A stretch of DNA of 64,000 nucleotides from Candidatus Pacearchaeota archaeon (GTDB lineage Archaea > Nanoarchaeota > Nanoarchaeia > Pacearchaeales > GW2011-AR1). Position numbers and translations under genes: made by a program. How positions within the stretch are numbered: the stretch's first letter is position 1; the number at the start of each line of letters is the position of its first letter. The notes under the pieces are model-generated. The model did not search any database and was not told the origin of the DNA. It worked only from the letters and a program-made list of their open reading frames with translations. Below, one piece after another: positions 51,961 to 58,306 of this stretch. Location of the stretch: NCBI GenBank assembly GCA_023228245.1, contig JALOBN010000001.1, positions 382,886 to 446,885 of the forward strand. Direction: 5' to 3'.

Positions 51961-52080
51961 TTTGAGAAACCAACAACCCAAATATCAAAAGAACTTGGAG
52001 TGTAAGATTCTATTATTGGAAAGCGTGCCAGAAAACATGGATTGAAAAAACCTGGTCGTGGTGATTGGCAACGCAACTAA
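51961..52080 (+). pseudogene. HTH fragment of a homing endonuclease with internal stop
   Basis: FEKPTTQISKELGV, stop at 52003-52005, then DSIIGKRARKHGLKKPGRGD, stop at 52080. This matches the HTH tail motif (KPTTQIAKELGVSD...KRCKKYGI-KPPRGYW) common in HNH homing endonucleases. It lies alone between the ferritin-like gene and a tRNA-Gly, on the opposite strand. Confidence 0.65.
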
Positions 52081-52084
52081 TTGG

Positions 52085-52156
52085 AGCAGATGGAGGTAAT
52101 CGAAACCTCGTCTTCTGGTTGGAAGCCAGGAATAATAGCCGCTATACGACATCTGC
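52085..52156 (-). tRNA. tRNA-Gly (TCC)
   Basis: Acceptor GCAGATG/CATCTGC, anticodon loop CTTCCAA in stem CCTGG/CCAGA (one outer mismatch), T arm GAGGT/ACCTC, T discriminator as in bacterial Gly. Confidence 0.88.
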
Positions 52157-52241
52157 GAAATGACCGCCTTACAGGACAGGGTTCTGAGGCAGTCACAAAC
52201 CACTTACTGAAAAGCAATTTATCCCAACTAACAAGTGGGGG

Positions 52242-52314
52242 AGCGAGCGGTGGACAACGATTCCACAACCTCCTGGTTGGCAACCAGACGTTCTGCCAAT
52301 TGAACTACGCCCGC
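52242..52314 (-). tRNA. tRNA-Gly (GCC)
   Basis: Acceptor GCGGGCG/CGCTCGC, D arm GTTC/GAAC, anticodon stem TCTGG/CCAGG with loop TTGCCAA, T arm GTGGA/TCCAC, T discriminator. Confidence 0.92.
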
Positions 52315-52430
52315 AAAAATGACCACCCTGAATTATTCTGCTATGGTATGGCCCCAAACCATGGTTAGTGGTTTGTCCTGTTCTAACCAACTATATCGTT
52401 GTGTTCAAGATACAGGCTAGATTATTATAC

Positions 52431-53303
52431 TTAAGTATTAGTAGTTTCCTCGACCTGTGACTTTCTTAGATGTTCAATATAGTATGTGATAGTTTCATTT
52501 GCAAATAATTCTCCTCTATCAATCTTTTCCTCAAGTTCCTTGCGGAGCTGCCCAATTCTGGGGCCGAGCGGAATGCCGAGGTTATCAACAATAGCGCTTC
52601 CCAAGCCCTTTGGTAGAGGACATTGCTTTGAGTCTTTTTCTCGTATGTCTTTAATGCGGTCTCGCAGCTCTTGAATCCTTCTCAGGATCCTCCTTCTGTT
52701 TTCCGGTTTGCTGGTTGTAATATCAGACTCGGATAAAGTCAAAAGATCTTCAAGAAAAATTCCGACTTCCTTATCCAACCTACGTACGGCAGTGTCCGTC
52801 CAATTACTTTCATAGGCTTCCATATAACCTAAATTAGCTATAAGAAACCTGATAGATCTTCGCTGTCCGCTGCTGAAAATCCCAGTGCGCTTTGAAAACT
52901 GATTAAAGATTCCTGCGCTGATATGCTCGTGATTATGAAATGTTACCTTGTTGTTCTTGATCTCAAATGCCTTGGCCTTACCAAGATCATGGAACAGTGC
53001 AGCCCAGCGAACATTAAGAACCGGCGGTGTCTGACCAACTACTCGAATCGTATGCGGCCAAATTTCCTTGAAGTGCTTTGAACTCTGTAAGTCCAAACCA
53101 GCCTGAATCTCTGGAATTAGATCGGCAAAGAATCCAATCCGCTGAAGAACAGCTAGGGCCAAACTTACGTGCGGCCCAATCATGATTGAGTGAAGTACTA
53201 ATAAATCCTTTTGGCTTAGAGCGTCAACCTCTTCATTAGTTACATTGCTAATTTCTTCAGAATAGTTGGAATGAGCTATTTGCCTGATGTGATCTAAGAT
53301 CAT
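52431..53303 (-). CDS. HD-domain protein related to the C-terminal half of CCA enzymes
   Basis: 290 residues. RWAALFHDLGKAKAFE then HNHEHISAGIFNQF is the HD site of bacterial CCA-adding enzymes, and the flanking helices (QRRSIRFLIANLGYMEAYE) fit the same module, but the nucleotidyltransferase head is absent. Possibly a phosphohydrolase that trims tRNA 3' ends or cyclic phosphates. Located inside the tRNA array. Confidence 0.75.
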   Translation of the reverse strand: MILDHIRQIAHSNYSEEISNVTNEEVDALSQKDLLVLHSIMIGPHVSLALAVLQRIGFFADLIPEIQAGLDLQSSKHFKEIWPHTIRVVGQTPPVLNVRWAALFHDLGKAKAFEIKNNKVTFHNHEHISAGIFNQFSKRTGIFSSGQRRSIRFLIANLGYMEAYESNWTDTAVRRLDKEVGIFLEDLLTLSESDITTSKPENRRRILRRIQELRDRIKDIREKDSKQCPLPKGLGSAIVDNLGIPLGPRIGQLRKELEEKIDRGELFANETITYYIEHLRKSQVEETTNT

Positions 53304-53304
53304 G

Positions 53305-53991
53305 TTATACTCTTATCTTCTTGTGCAGGTATCTCATCAGACTAGAGTGAGTTACGCAATCTTCGGCCTTGCTAAGAAATGCTGTGATCCTAGATAGGTC
53401 CAGTGTAACATTGTTATTGGATTTGAAACCCTCGACGCTAACCCAAAAAGACTCCTTCACTTCGGTACATAACAATGCTAAATCCTCTTCAAGTATTGAG
53501 TATCCGCAATATCTAGAAAAAGAAAACATTCCACTTCTTGGTAATAGAATATTGGCATTGAATGTTGGTACGTAATTGGTTTGTAGTATGATCTTTTTAG
53601 CACACAGCAGACATCCGTTCCTATTTTTTACACGGCAAGTTTTATCTGTGCATGTGGTAAGGACATCAACTATGTTCCGCGGACTATTGCGGATATCTAC
53701 CTGTACATAATCAATTGCATTCCAAAGGTCAGGCTTCTCTATTTTGAAAGAAAGCGTACCGTCAAGTATATCGCTTTCCCAACGCCCGTGCAAGATCCCC
53801 CTCAATTGGAGGTCGTCAGAGTATTGCAGCAGTTCTTCAAGCCATTCTGAGGAAGGGTATCCAGGCCTCTGTCCTTGGTCAGGGTACAGATTAATGCCCC
53901 ACTCAACAAACTTGAAGGTCTGTGAAATATCAGCTAGATCTTGGGGACATACACTATCATCAACCCCGACGATAGAAATTTTTGAAACCAT
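53305..53991 (-). CDS. TIM-barrel-like protein of unknown function
   Basis: 228 residues from ATG 53991. KISIVGVDDSVCPQDLADIS, then FVEWGINLYPDQGQRPGYPS and LRGILHGRWESDIL recall a bacterial family with a phosphoribosylanthranilate-isomerase-like start (V-E-W-G-x-L-x-x-x-x-x-x-x-P-R-Y-P-S). No substrate is known. Confidence 0.6.
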   Translation of the reverse strand: MVSKISIVGVDDSVCPQDLADISQTFKFVEWGINLYPDQGQRPGYPSSEWLEELLQYSDDLQLRGILHGRWESDILDGTLSFKIEKPDLWNAIDYVQVDIRNSPRNIVDVLTTCTDKTCRVKNRNGCLLCAKKIILQTNYVPTFNANILLPRSGMFSFSRYCGYSILEEDLALLCTEVKESFWVSVEGFKSNNNVTLDLSRITAFLSKAEDCVTHSSLMRYLHKKIRV

Positions 53992-54020
53992 ACTTCTCTG
54001 CGTTTTTATGCAGAGTTTTG

Positions 54021-54093
54021 AGCCGAAAGTCAGATTCGAACTGACCACCTCAACTTTACCAAAGTTGCGTTCACCCTAGCAAACTCTATCGGC
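54021..54093 (-). tRNA. tRNA-Thr (GGT)
   Basis: Acceptor GCCGATA/TTTCGGC with one T-T mismatch, anticodon stem CAACT/AGTTG with loop TTGGTAA, T arm GTCAG/CTGAC, followed by TCA. Confidence 0.88.
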
Positions 54094-54097
54094 ATGT

Positions 54098-54301
54098 TTA
54101 CATATCTATGATGTTCTCTGCTATTTTAAGCCATACATGTTGTTCGCATGCATCTTCAAACTCTCCAGCGTCGAACTCTTCAAGGATGCTTGGCATTGAA
54201 TTTTCATCTGCTTCAACGCGGGCATCTCTAATTCCACGAAGGTAATATTCCCGAAGTTTCTCCGCAACTACCTGAACTATTGCCTCTCTAATCGTAACCA
54301 T
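54098..54301 (-). CDS. Small acidic protein, 67 aa
   Basis: VTIREAIVQVVAEKLREYYL then acidic DARVEADENSMPSILEEFDAGEFED. ATG with GAGGTGACAA upstream. No family. Confidence 0.65.
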   Translation of the reverse strand: MVTIREAIVQVVAEKLREYYLRGIRDARVEADENSMPSILEEFDAGEFEDACEQHVWLKIAENIIDM

Positions 54302-54355
54302 TTGTCACCTCATTATTGAGGAGTGCGACTTGATTACTCCTATGAATATGCTAAA

Positions 54356-54631
54356 TTATTCGTTGATATTCCTTGCCCAGTATTTGTATTTGAAGACTAT
54401 CCCTACAAGAATTACGTTGCTGAGATAATTCAATATCAAAATGTAATCATCTGGATATTTATGATAAGTATACGCAAGTGTTGCAGCCTCTCCAACCAAC
54501 CATAACCAAACCGTTGCGGTGGCAATCCCTCTAGAATGGCCATCCTTCCAGGACTTGATAGCTTGAGGAAGTCCGGATAACGCGAAACATATTGCGCCGA
54601 TTATGCCGATTATGGAGAATACTTCATTCAC
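54356..54631 (-). CDS. PQ-loop (SemiSWEET-like) membrane transporter
   Basis: 91 residues, three hydrophobic segments (FSIIGIIGAICFALSG, TVWLWLVGEAATLAYTY, LILNYLSNVILVGIVF), and SGLPQAIKSWKDG, the P-Q motif at the end of the first helix. Bacterial SemiSWEETs have exactly one three-helix bundle and form sugar-conducting dimers. Rare in phage; starts just before a tRNA-Thr. Confidence 0.8.
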   Translation of the reverse strand: MNEVFSIIGIIGAICFALSGLPQAIKSWKDGHSRGIATATVWLWLVGEAATLAYTYHKYPDDYILILNYLSNVILVGIVFKYKYWARNINE

Positions 54632-54634
54632 TAG

Positions 54635-54704
54635 AGCTAACTACCAGAGTTGAACTGGGCCTCTTGATTACGAAACAAGCATGCTGCCGTTACACCAAGT
54701 TAGC
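54635..54704 (-). tRNA. tRNA-Thr (CGT)
   Basis: Acceptor GCTAACT/AGTTAGC, anticodon loop TTCGTAA in stem CTTGT/TCAAG (inner mismatch), T loop TTCAACT. Short at 70 nt. Adjacent to the PQ-loop gene start. Confidence 0.8.
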
Positions 54705-54710
54705 GAGTAG

Positions 54711-54782
54711 AGCTGATTACCAGATTCGAACTGATACTACATGGGTACAGGCCAAGTGTGCTACCATTACAACTAAATCAGC
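54711..54782 (-). tRNA. tRNA-Thr (TGT), with C at position 33
   Basis: Acceptor GCTGATT/AATCAGC, T arm ATCAG/CTGGT; anticodon loop CCTGTAC, so position 33 is C instead of U and one stem pair is T-T. Strongly similar acceptor to the Thr(CGT) gene next to it. Confidence 0.75.
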
Positions 54783-54783
54783 A

Positions 54784-55293
54784 TTAATAAGACAATCCTT
54801 TGTTGTATCTACTACGTCTGTTATATCTTCCGTTTCCTTTGTTTTTGCCTTTATATGTCTTGGTTAGAGCGTGACAATTTGGACAAATCAATCTTAGATT
54901 TGTTTCAGTATTGTTTTCAGAATTTCCATCAACATGATCTATATCTAGTGGAATTTTATTACCCAACCAACTATCATTGGAACATACAGAACATTTTTCT
55001 CCATTAGTATCTATTAGTATCTTTTTGCGTGTTCTATCACATCTGGCTTTTGAAAGATCTTTTACTCTTCTGTCTGTGATGTGTATTTTGTTTTGTATAC
55101 ATTTGGGGCAATATTTCTTTCCGCGAGTATTTGTGCGTCGGAATTTATCTCCACAGTTGATTCACTCGAATGGTCTGCTTCTTATAATTCCAGTATTATT
55201 GTATTTGCTTGAACAGCTTAATGAGCAAAAAGTTCGATCTTTTTCTGGGGATTCAAATTCTTTATGGCAGTGTTTACATGTAAAATTATGCAC
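54784..55293 (-). pseudogene. HNH homing endonuclease with an in-frame TGA
   Basis: Opens VHNFTCKHCHKEFESPEKDR and CSLSCSSKYNNTGI, then TGA, then INCGDKFRRTNTRGKKYCPK and the HNH core LDIDHVDGNSENNTETNLR and ICPNCHALTKTYK. Reading through the stop gives a complete gene, so it is a nonsense pseudogene or an error at one base. Frame remains open from about 55293. Confidence 0.8.
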
Positions 55294-55390
55294 CTTTGTG
55301 GTGGTATAGATAATCTGACTCTCGACTTCTAATTGTGAAGCCGTCGAGAATTTCCTTGCAAGGGAAATCTGTATCCCTATACACAGCCCC
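55294..55390 (-). other. Three consecutive hairpins, no tRNA acceptor
   Basis: On the minus strand: CTGTGT/ATACAG (loop ATAGGG), TTTCC/GGAAA (loop CTTGCAA), and TCTCGA/TCGAGA with inner CTTC/GAAG. They lie between the tRNA-Ala and the HNH pseudogene and look like a cloverleaf without acceptor arm: a decayed tRNA or an intron-like RNA. Confidence 0.35.
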
Positions 55391-55394
55391 GAAG

Positions 55395-55465
55395 TGGAAC
55401 CAGAGAGAGTCGAACTCTCATTTTCAGATTGCAGGTCTGAAGTCCTCCCATTGGACGATGGCCCC
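55395..55465 (-). tRNA. tRNA-Ala (TGC), with C at position 33
   Basis: Acceptor GGGGCCA/TGGTTCC contains the G3-U70 pair that defines Ala, A discriminator, D arm GTCC/GGAC, T arm GAGAG/CTCTC. Anticodon loop CCTGCAA has C33; if the loop were shifted by one it would read as Cys (GCA), but the acceptor says Ala. Confidence 0.75.
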
Positions 55466-55502
55466 GTGCGAGACGTCTGAGTTAACAAACCATCTCGGTC
55501 AT

Positions 55503-55762
55503 TCATACCAGATTATCACTACCTATAACTCCATATCCTTTGTTATTTACTGACCCTTTCCACAACCAACATCCATTTGATATCTCTATATTTGAATAGA
55601 GCCTTTGCCCAATTGGTAAATATACTATGATTGATTTAGGATCTTTTTACCAACTACAACCTGCTTGTAGTGAGCACTGCACCAACCTTTTGAAAGAACT
55701 TTTCTGCCACATCCATCAAATGAACAAATTAGTTTTGAATTGTTGGTTTGAAATTTTGCCAT
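55503..55762 (-). pseudogene. Frameshifted HNH homing endonuclease remnant
   Basis: MAKFQTNNSKLICSFDGCG then KGWCSAHYKQ, stop at 55625, and in the next frame DPKSIIVYLPIGQRLYSN then NGCWLWKGSVNNKGYGVIG, stop at 55503. The pieces are the standard N-terminal zinc and the G-C-W-x-W-x-G-x-x-x-x-x-G-Y-G start of an HNH module, and the rest is missing. Confidence 0.7.
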
Positions 55763-55890
55763 CCTATCATTTTCCTTCTATCTGATGGCTTATATTTGTT
55801 TTTCAATTTACATCCAGTAATTTTATGTGGATGACAAAGAAAACATCCAGCTCTGGAATTAGGCGGCTTTCGCCGTTTGTGATGCGCCAT
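55729..55890 (-). CDS. Small basic protein with CxxC, 53 aa
   Basis: MAHHKRRKPPNSRAGCFLCH then PHKITGC and a basic tail. The RAGC-x-x-CxPHK pattern is a small conserved phage family. AAGGAT precedes the ATG, which follows a very stable hairpin at 55901-55927. Overlaps the HNH remnant. Confidence 0.7.
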   Translation of the reverse strand: MAHHKRRKPPNSRAGCFLCHPHKITGCKLKNKYKPSDRRKMIGWQNFKPTIQN

Positions 55891-55900
55891 AACTATCCTT

Positions 55901-55927
55901 ACACGCCGCCGTTAGCGGCTCGCGTGT
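55901..55927 (-). promoter_or_regulatory. GC-rich hairpin upstream of the 53-aa gene
   Basis: ACACGC/GCGTGT with an inner GCCG/CGGC stem and TAA loop, 11 bases before the ATG at 55890 on the minus strand. It can act as a terminator-like pause or an RBS-adjacent structure. No T-tract. Confidence 0.55.
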
Positions 55928-55961
55928 GATCGTTAGGCTGATGTGCTGGGAAGTAAACATT

Positions 55962-56037
55962 TGGTAGCGGCAATGAGAATCGAACTCACATGGGCAACCT
56001 TATGAGGATTGCTGGGACACCATAAGCCCACACCGCC
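55962..56037 (-). tRNA. tRNA-Met (CAT), CCA encoded
   Basis: Acceptor GGCGGTG/TGCCGCT (with G-T pairs) then A and an encoded CCA; anticodon stem CAATC/GGTTG, loop CTCATAA; T arm TGAG/CTCA. Could be elongator Met or Ile2 (CAU read as Ile). The only tRNA in the window with CCA in the DNA besides partial CA ends. Confidence 0.85.
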
Positions 56038-56046
56038 ATATCAAAT

Positions 56047-56538
56047 CTATGCTGTAGTATTACCTGTATTATCTTCTTGTGCAAGTAATTTTCTTGCTTC
56101 TCGAACTTTTCTTTCATGATCCGCCTTTGCTTTTTGTTCTTCTTCTTTCTTGAAATAAGGCGCAAGAAGATCTAGCACGCGCCCATGACAGCGCTGCGAA
56201 TCCGAATACCACTCGTGAACTACTTTGACGTACTTATCAAAACCTCTAATGAATGGTCCTTTATCTTCTGGCGGTTCGAAAACATCTTTACAGCTTGGGC
56301 AAACCCACATGGAGCGGGTTGAATAATTCCAGTTATCACAATCTTGGTATCCGCCAAACTTCTTTACAATTAGTTCTATATCACTAACTTTAGTTTCGTG
56401 TCCGCAAATGCATTCGATTGTCAAATGACGCTTTGCTTCTTCAAGAACCTTATTTGCTTCCTGCAATTTAGCTGAAGCTTTGGAGTATGCTGCAGCCGCC
56501 TTTTCTTGGTTAGCTAATGCGGTTTCGTAAGTGATCAT
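56047..56538 (-). CDS. Coiled-coil protein with zinc ribbon, 163 aa
   Basis: Helical N-terminus (ALANQEKAAAAYSKASAKLQ), then CICGHET and VCPSCKDVFEPP, giving two Cys pairs, and a final lysine/glutamate coil. Unknown function. Confidence 0.65.
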   Translation of the reverse strand: MITYETALANQEKAAAAYSKASAKLQEANKVLEEAKRHLTIECICGHETKVSDIELIVKKFGGYQDCDNWNYSTRSMWVCPSCKDVFEPPEDKGPFIRGFDKYVKVVHEWYSDSQRCHGRVLDLLAPYFKKEEEQKAKADHERKVREARKLLAQEDNTGNTTA

Positions 56539-56549
56539 ATCTTACCTAG

Positions 56550-56622
56550 TACCCCAATCAGGATTCGAACCTGAAGCCTACAGGTTAGAAACCTGTTGCT
56601 CTATCCGTTGAGCTATTGGGGC
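56550..56622 (-). tRNA. tRNA-Arg (TCT)
   Basis: Acceptor GCCCCAA/TTGGGGT (G1-T72), D arm GCTC/GAGC, anticodon stem ACAGG/CCTGT with loop TTTCTAA, T arm TCAGG/CCTGA, A discriminator. Reads AGA/AGG, rare in many hosts. Confidence 0.93.
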
Positions 56623-56691
56623 GCATGTTGCCATGACATTGAGCATTATGCCAGTGTTGCGTGATCCCTCTTCACCACGGTCCCGTATCAA

Positions 56692-57222
56692 TCAACTATT
56701 CGGAAATAGTGGTAGATTGTATCTTCGAAACTGTATCCTCTTATTATTGGCCGTCCAACAGACGTCCTCGACCACAGGTTTTCCAATGATCGGAAACTTC
56801 GTTGGCGATATTACCACAAGGGTATTTGATCTCTCTGACAATCTCCAAAGCAAGTCTGGCAACATACTCTGTTGGCACAGATGCATTGCGAAACTGCAAA
56901 TTATGCAAGAGAAATCATGTGGCAGGCCGTCATTGACTATATCCTTAAAGGACATCCTATATGATGGACGCCCAGTGCGAGCAGTGTACTCTTCGCTCCG
57001 AAACGGGTCAAGCCCAATTACGTCAAAATGCCCCAAAGCCTGAAGCGAGCTGGTAACGAGCCCATTCCCGCAGGCCAGGTCCAGGACGTTTTCCAATGGC
57101 AGCGCTAGGTGGTGGGCTCGGATCAGCGCATCAACCTCGCGGGCGTGGGGGTTCTCGTACCGCATCACGCCGGAGTAGAAGGCCTCAACTCCGATGCTCT
57201 CGTAGATGCTTCGTATGCTCAC
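56692..57222 (-). CDS. SAM-dependent methyltransferase (class I)
   Basis: 176 residues from a GTG at 57222 that overlaps the stop of the small membrane gene. NVLDLACGNGLVTSSLQALG is the SAM glycine motif, then VIGLDPFRS (acidic ribose site) and a post-I FSCIICSFAMHL. Target unknown. Ends before tRNA-Arg. Confidence 0.8.
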   Translation of the reverse strand: MSIRSIYESIGVEAFYSGVMRYENPHAREVDALIRAHHLALPLENVLDLACGNGLVTSSLQALGHFDVIGLDPFRSEEYTARTGRPSYRMSFKDIVNDGLPHDFSCIICSFAMHLCQQSMLPDLLWRLSERSNTLVVISPTKFPIIGKPVVEDVCWTANNKRIQFRRYNLPLFPNS

Positions 57223-57377
57223 CTGGTTGCCATGAAGGCAATTGCGACAAACGAAACTAGTAATGAAGCTTTCAATAACCAGTTTATGTTTCTGGTTTTA
57301 TGCAGTGTCTTTATCAAAGAATAGTTTTTAGTTACCATTCTTCTTATTAGTAGATCTTTATCATCGCAAGTTTCCAT
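57219..57377 (-). CDS. Small membrane protein, 52 aa
   Basis: ATG 57377 with GGAGGT eight bases upstream. Charged N-terminus (ETCDDKDLLIRRMVTKN), then one hydrophobic helix LLKASLLVSFVAIAFMATR at the C-terminus. Its stop overlaps the methyltransferase GTG, so translation is coupled. Likely a tail-anchored protein. Confidence 0.7.
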   Translation of the reverse strand: METCDDKDLLIRRMVTKNYSLIKTLHKTRNINWLLKASLLVSFVAIAFMATR

Positions 57378-57378
57378 A

Positions 57379-57633
57379 TCAATGTACCTCCCAGACTATT
57401 TCGAATCCATCCAATTCCATGGAGAGGAGCCACTTCTTTAGGATTCCACCTGGGTCGCCATACAGTTGCTTGTACAGCGCGTATTTGGTTTTGTTATCAA
57501 CACACCCATAGATCTCGTACGAATCATCAGATCTGGTTTGAGAAAGCAGAGGGCCACTCTCCCTATGATATCTCTTATTGCCATTTGGAGTGGTAATATC
57601 TCCTTTGGCATATACGCTAAGGTTCATGGACAT
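57379..57633 (-). CDS. Unknown protein, 84 aa
   Basis: ATG 57633 overlaps the previous stop (TAATG). MSMNLSVYAKGDITTPNGNK then mixed alpha/beta with GDPGGILKKWLLSM. Ends one base before the next start. No family. Confidence 0.6.
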   Translation of the reverse strand: MSMNLSVYAKGDITTPNGNKRYHRESGPLLSQTRSDDSYEIYGCVDNKTKYALYKQLYGDPGGILKKWLLSMELDGFEIVWEVH

Positions 57634-58124
57634 TAGAAGATTGGTCCTATACAACCTCCGGACAGGAATTCATATTCACGAGCGTAGCTGCGAATTCTCT
57701 CCAGATCCTTATCTTGGAGACTTCCTCTATTCTTCAACCTTGTGATATCCATGTTGTGCCGAAGGTCAAGCAGCTTGATTTTCTTAGCAATACGATTTTG
57801 AGCTACTCTCTTGATGTACTCATTGCGGTCCTCACCATCACGGCGTGTCAAAGCATCTACTGCTTCGATTACTTCCTCAGAAAATCTCCACTCCCTCAAC
57901 ATCTCAAATGTCACTGGAGTATCTTCAACCACATCGTGAAGTATACCAACAGAGATTTCTGTGTCAGTCCCTCCACGATATAGAAGCTCTGAGGCTATCC
58001 AAAGAGGATGCTTGAAGTATGGCTGGCCGCCTTTATCTTTGATGCCTGCGTGATAAAATGCCGATATCGCAAACGCATGCTCAAGAGTACCTTGGATATT
58101 GAACTCAAATAGCACTGGTGTCAT
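57633..58124 (-). CDS. HD-type (p)ppGpp hydrolase-like protein (Mesh1-like)
   Basis: 163 residues, single HD domain, no synthetase or TGS region. AFYHAGIKDKGGQPYFKHPL (H), GILHDVVEDTPVTFEML (H-D...E-D), then ALTRRDGEDRNEYIKRV and KIKLLDLRHNMDITRL (D-x-x-H-N). These are the RelA/SpoT hydrolase motifs, all intact. It would lower the alarmone in the infected cell. Very small form as in animal Mesh1 and some bacterial SAHs. Confidence 0.82.
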   Translation of the reverse strand: MTPVLFEFNIQGTLEHAFAISAFYHAGIKDKGGQPYFKHPLWIASELLYRGGTDTEISVGILHDVVEDTPVTFEMLREWRFSEEVIEAVDALTRRDGEDRNEYIKRVAQNRIAKKIKLLDLRHNMDITRLKNRGSLQDKDLERIRSYAREYEFLSGGCIGPIF

Positions 58125-58138
58125 GATTCCCTATCAAT

Positions 58139-58306
58139 CTAGTCTAATGAATGACCCTGCACAGTGAAGGTTTGGGTATTTCCGCATTTGGGACATGTAT
58201 GCTCATATGTCCCTGGCTCTAAGCAGATGTGGCGAGGAGGATCGTGCTCAGGATCTTTACACTGCTTTGGGGTTTTCCAACCATCTTCTATCTTCTTAAG
58301 AGGCAT
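58139..58306 (-). CDS. Small zinc-ribbon protein, 55 aa
   Basis: ATG 58306; the longer frame to 58420 lies inside the radical SAM gene. KTPKQCKDPEHDPPRHICLE then PGTYEHTCPKCGNTQTFTV. C-P-K-C plus C-K-D-P-E-H give four possible ligands. A conserved small family. Confidence 0.7.
   Translation of the reverse strand: MPLKKIEDGWKTPKQCKDPEHDPPRHICLEPGTYEHTCPKCGNTQTFTVQGHSLD

Noticed and set aside
52315..52430. Hairpins (GGTTAG/CTAACC and ATGGT/ACCAT) as a terminator or tRNA
   Set aside because: No T-tract and no T-arm; pairing is short and may be chance.
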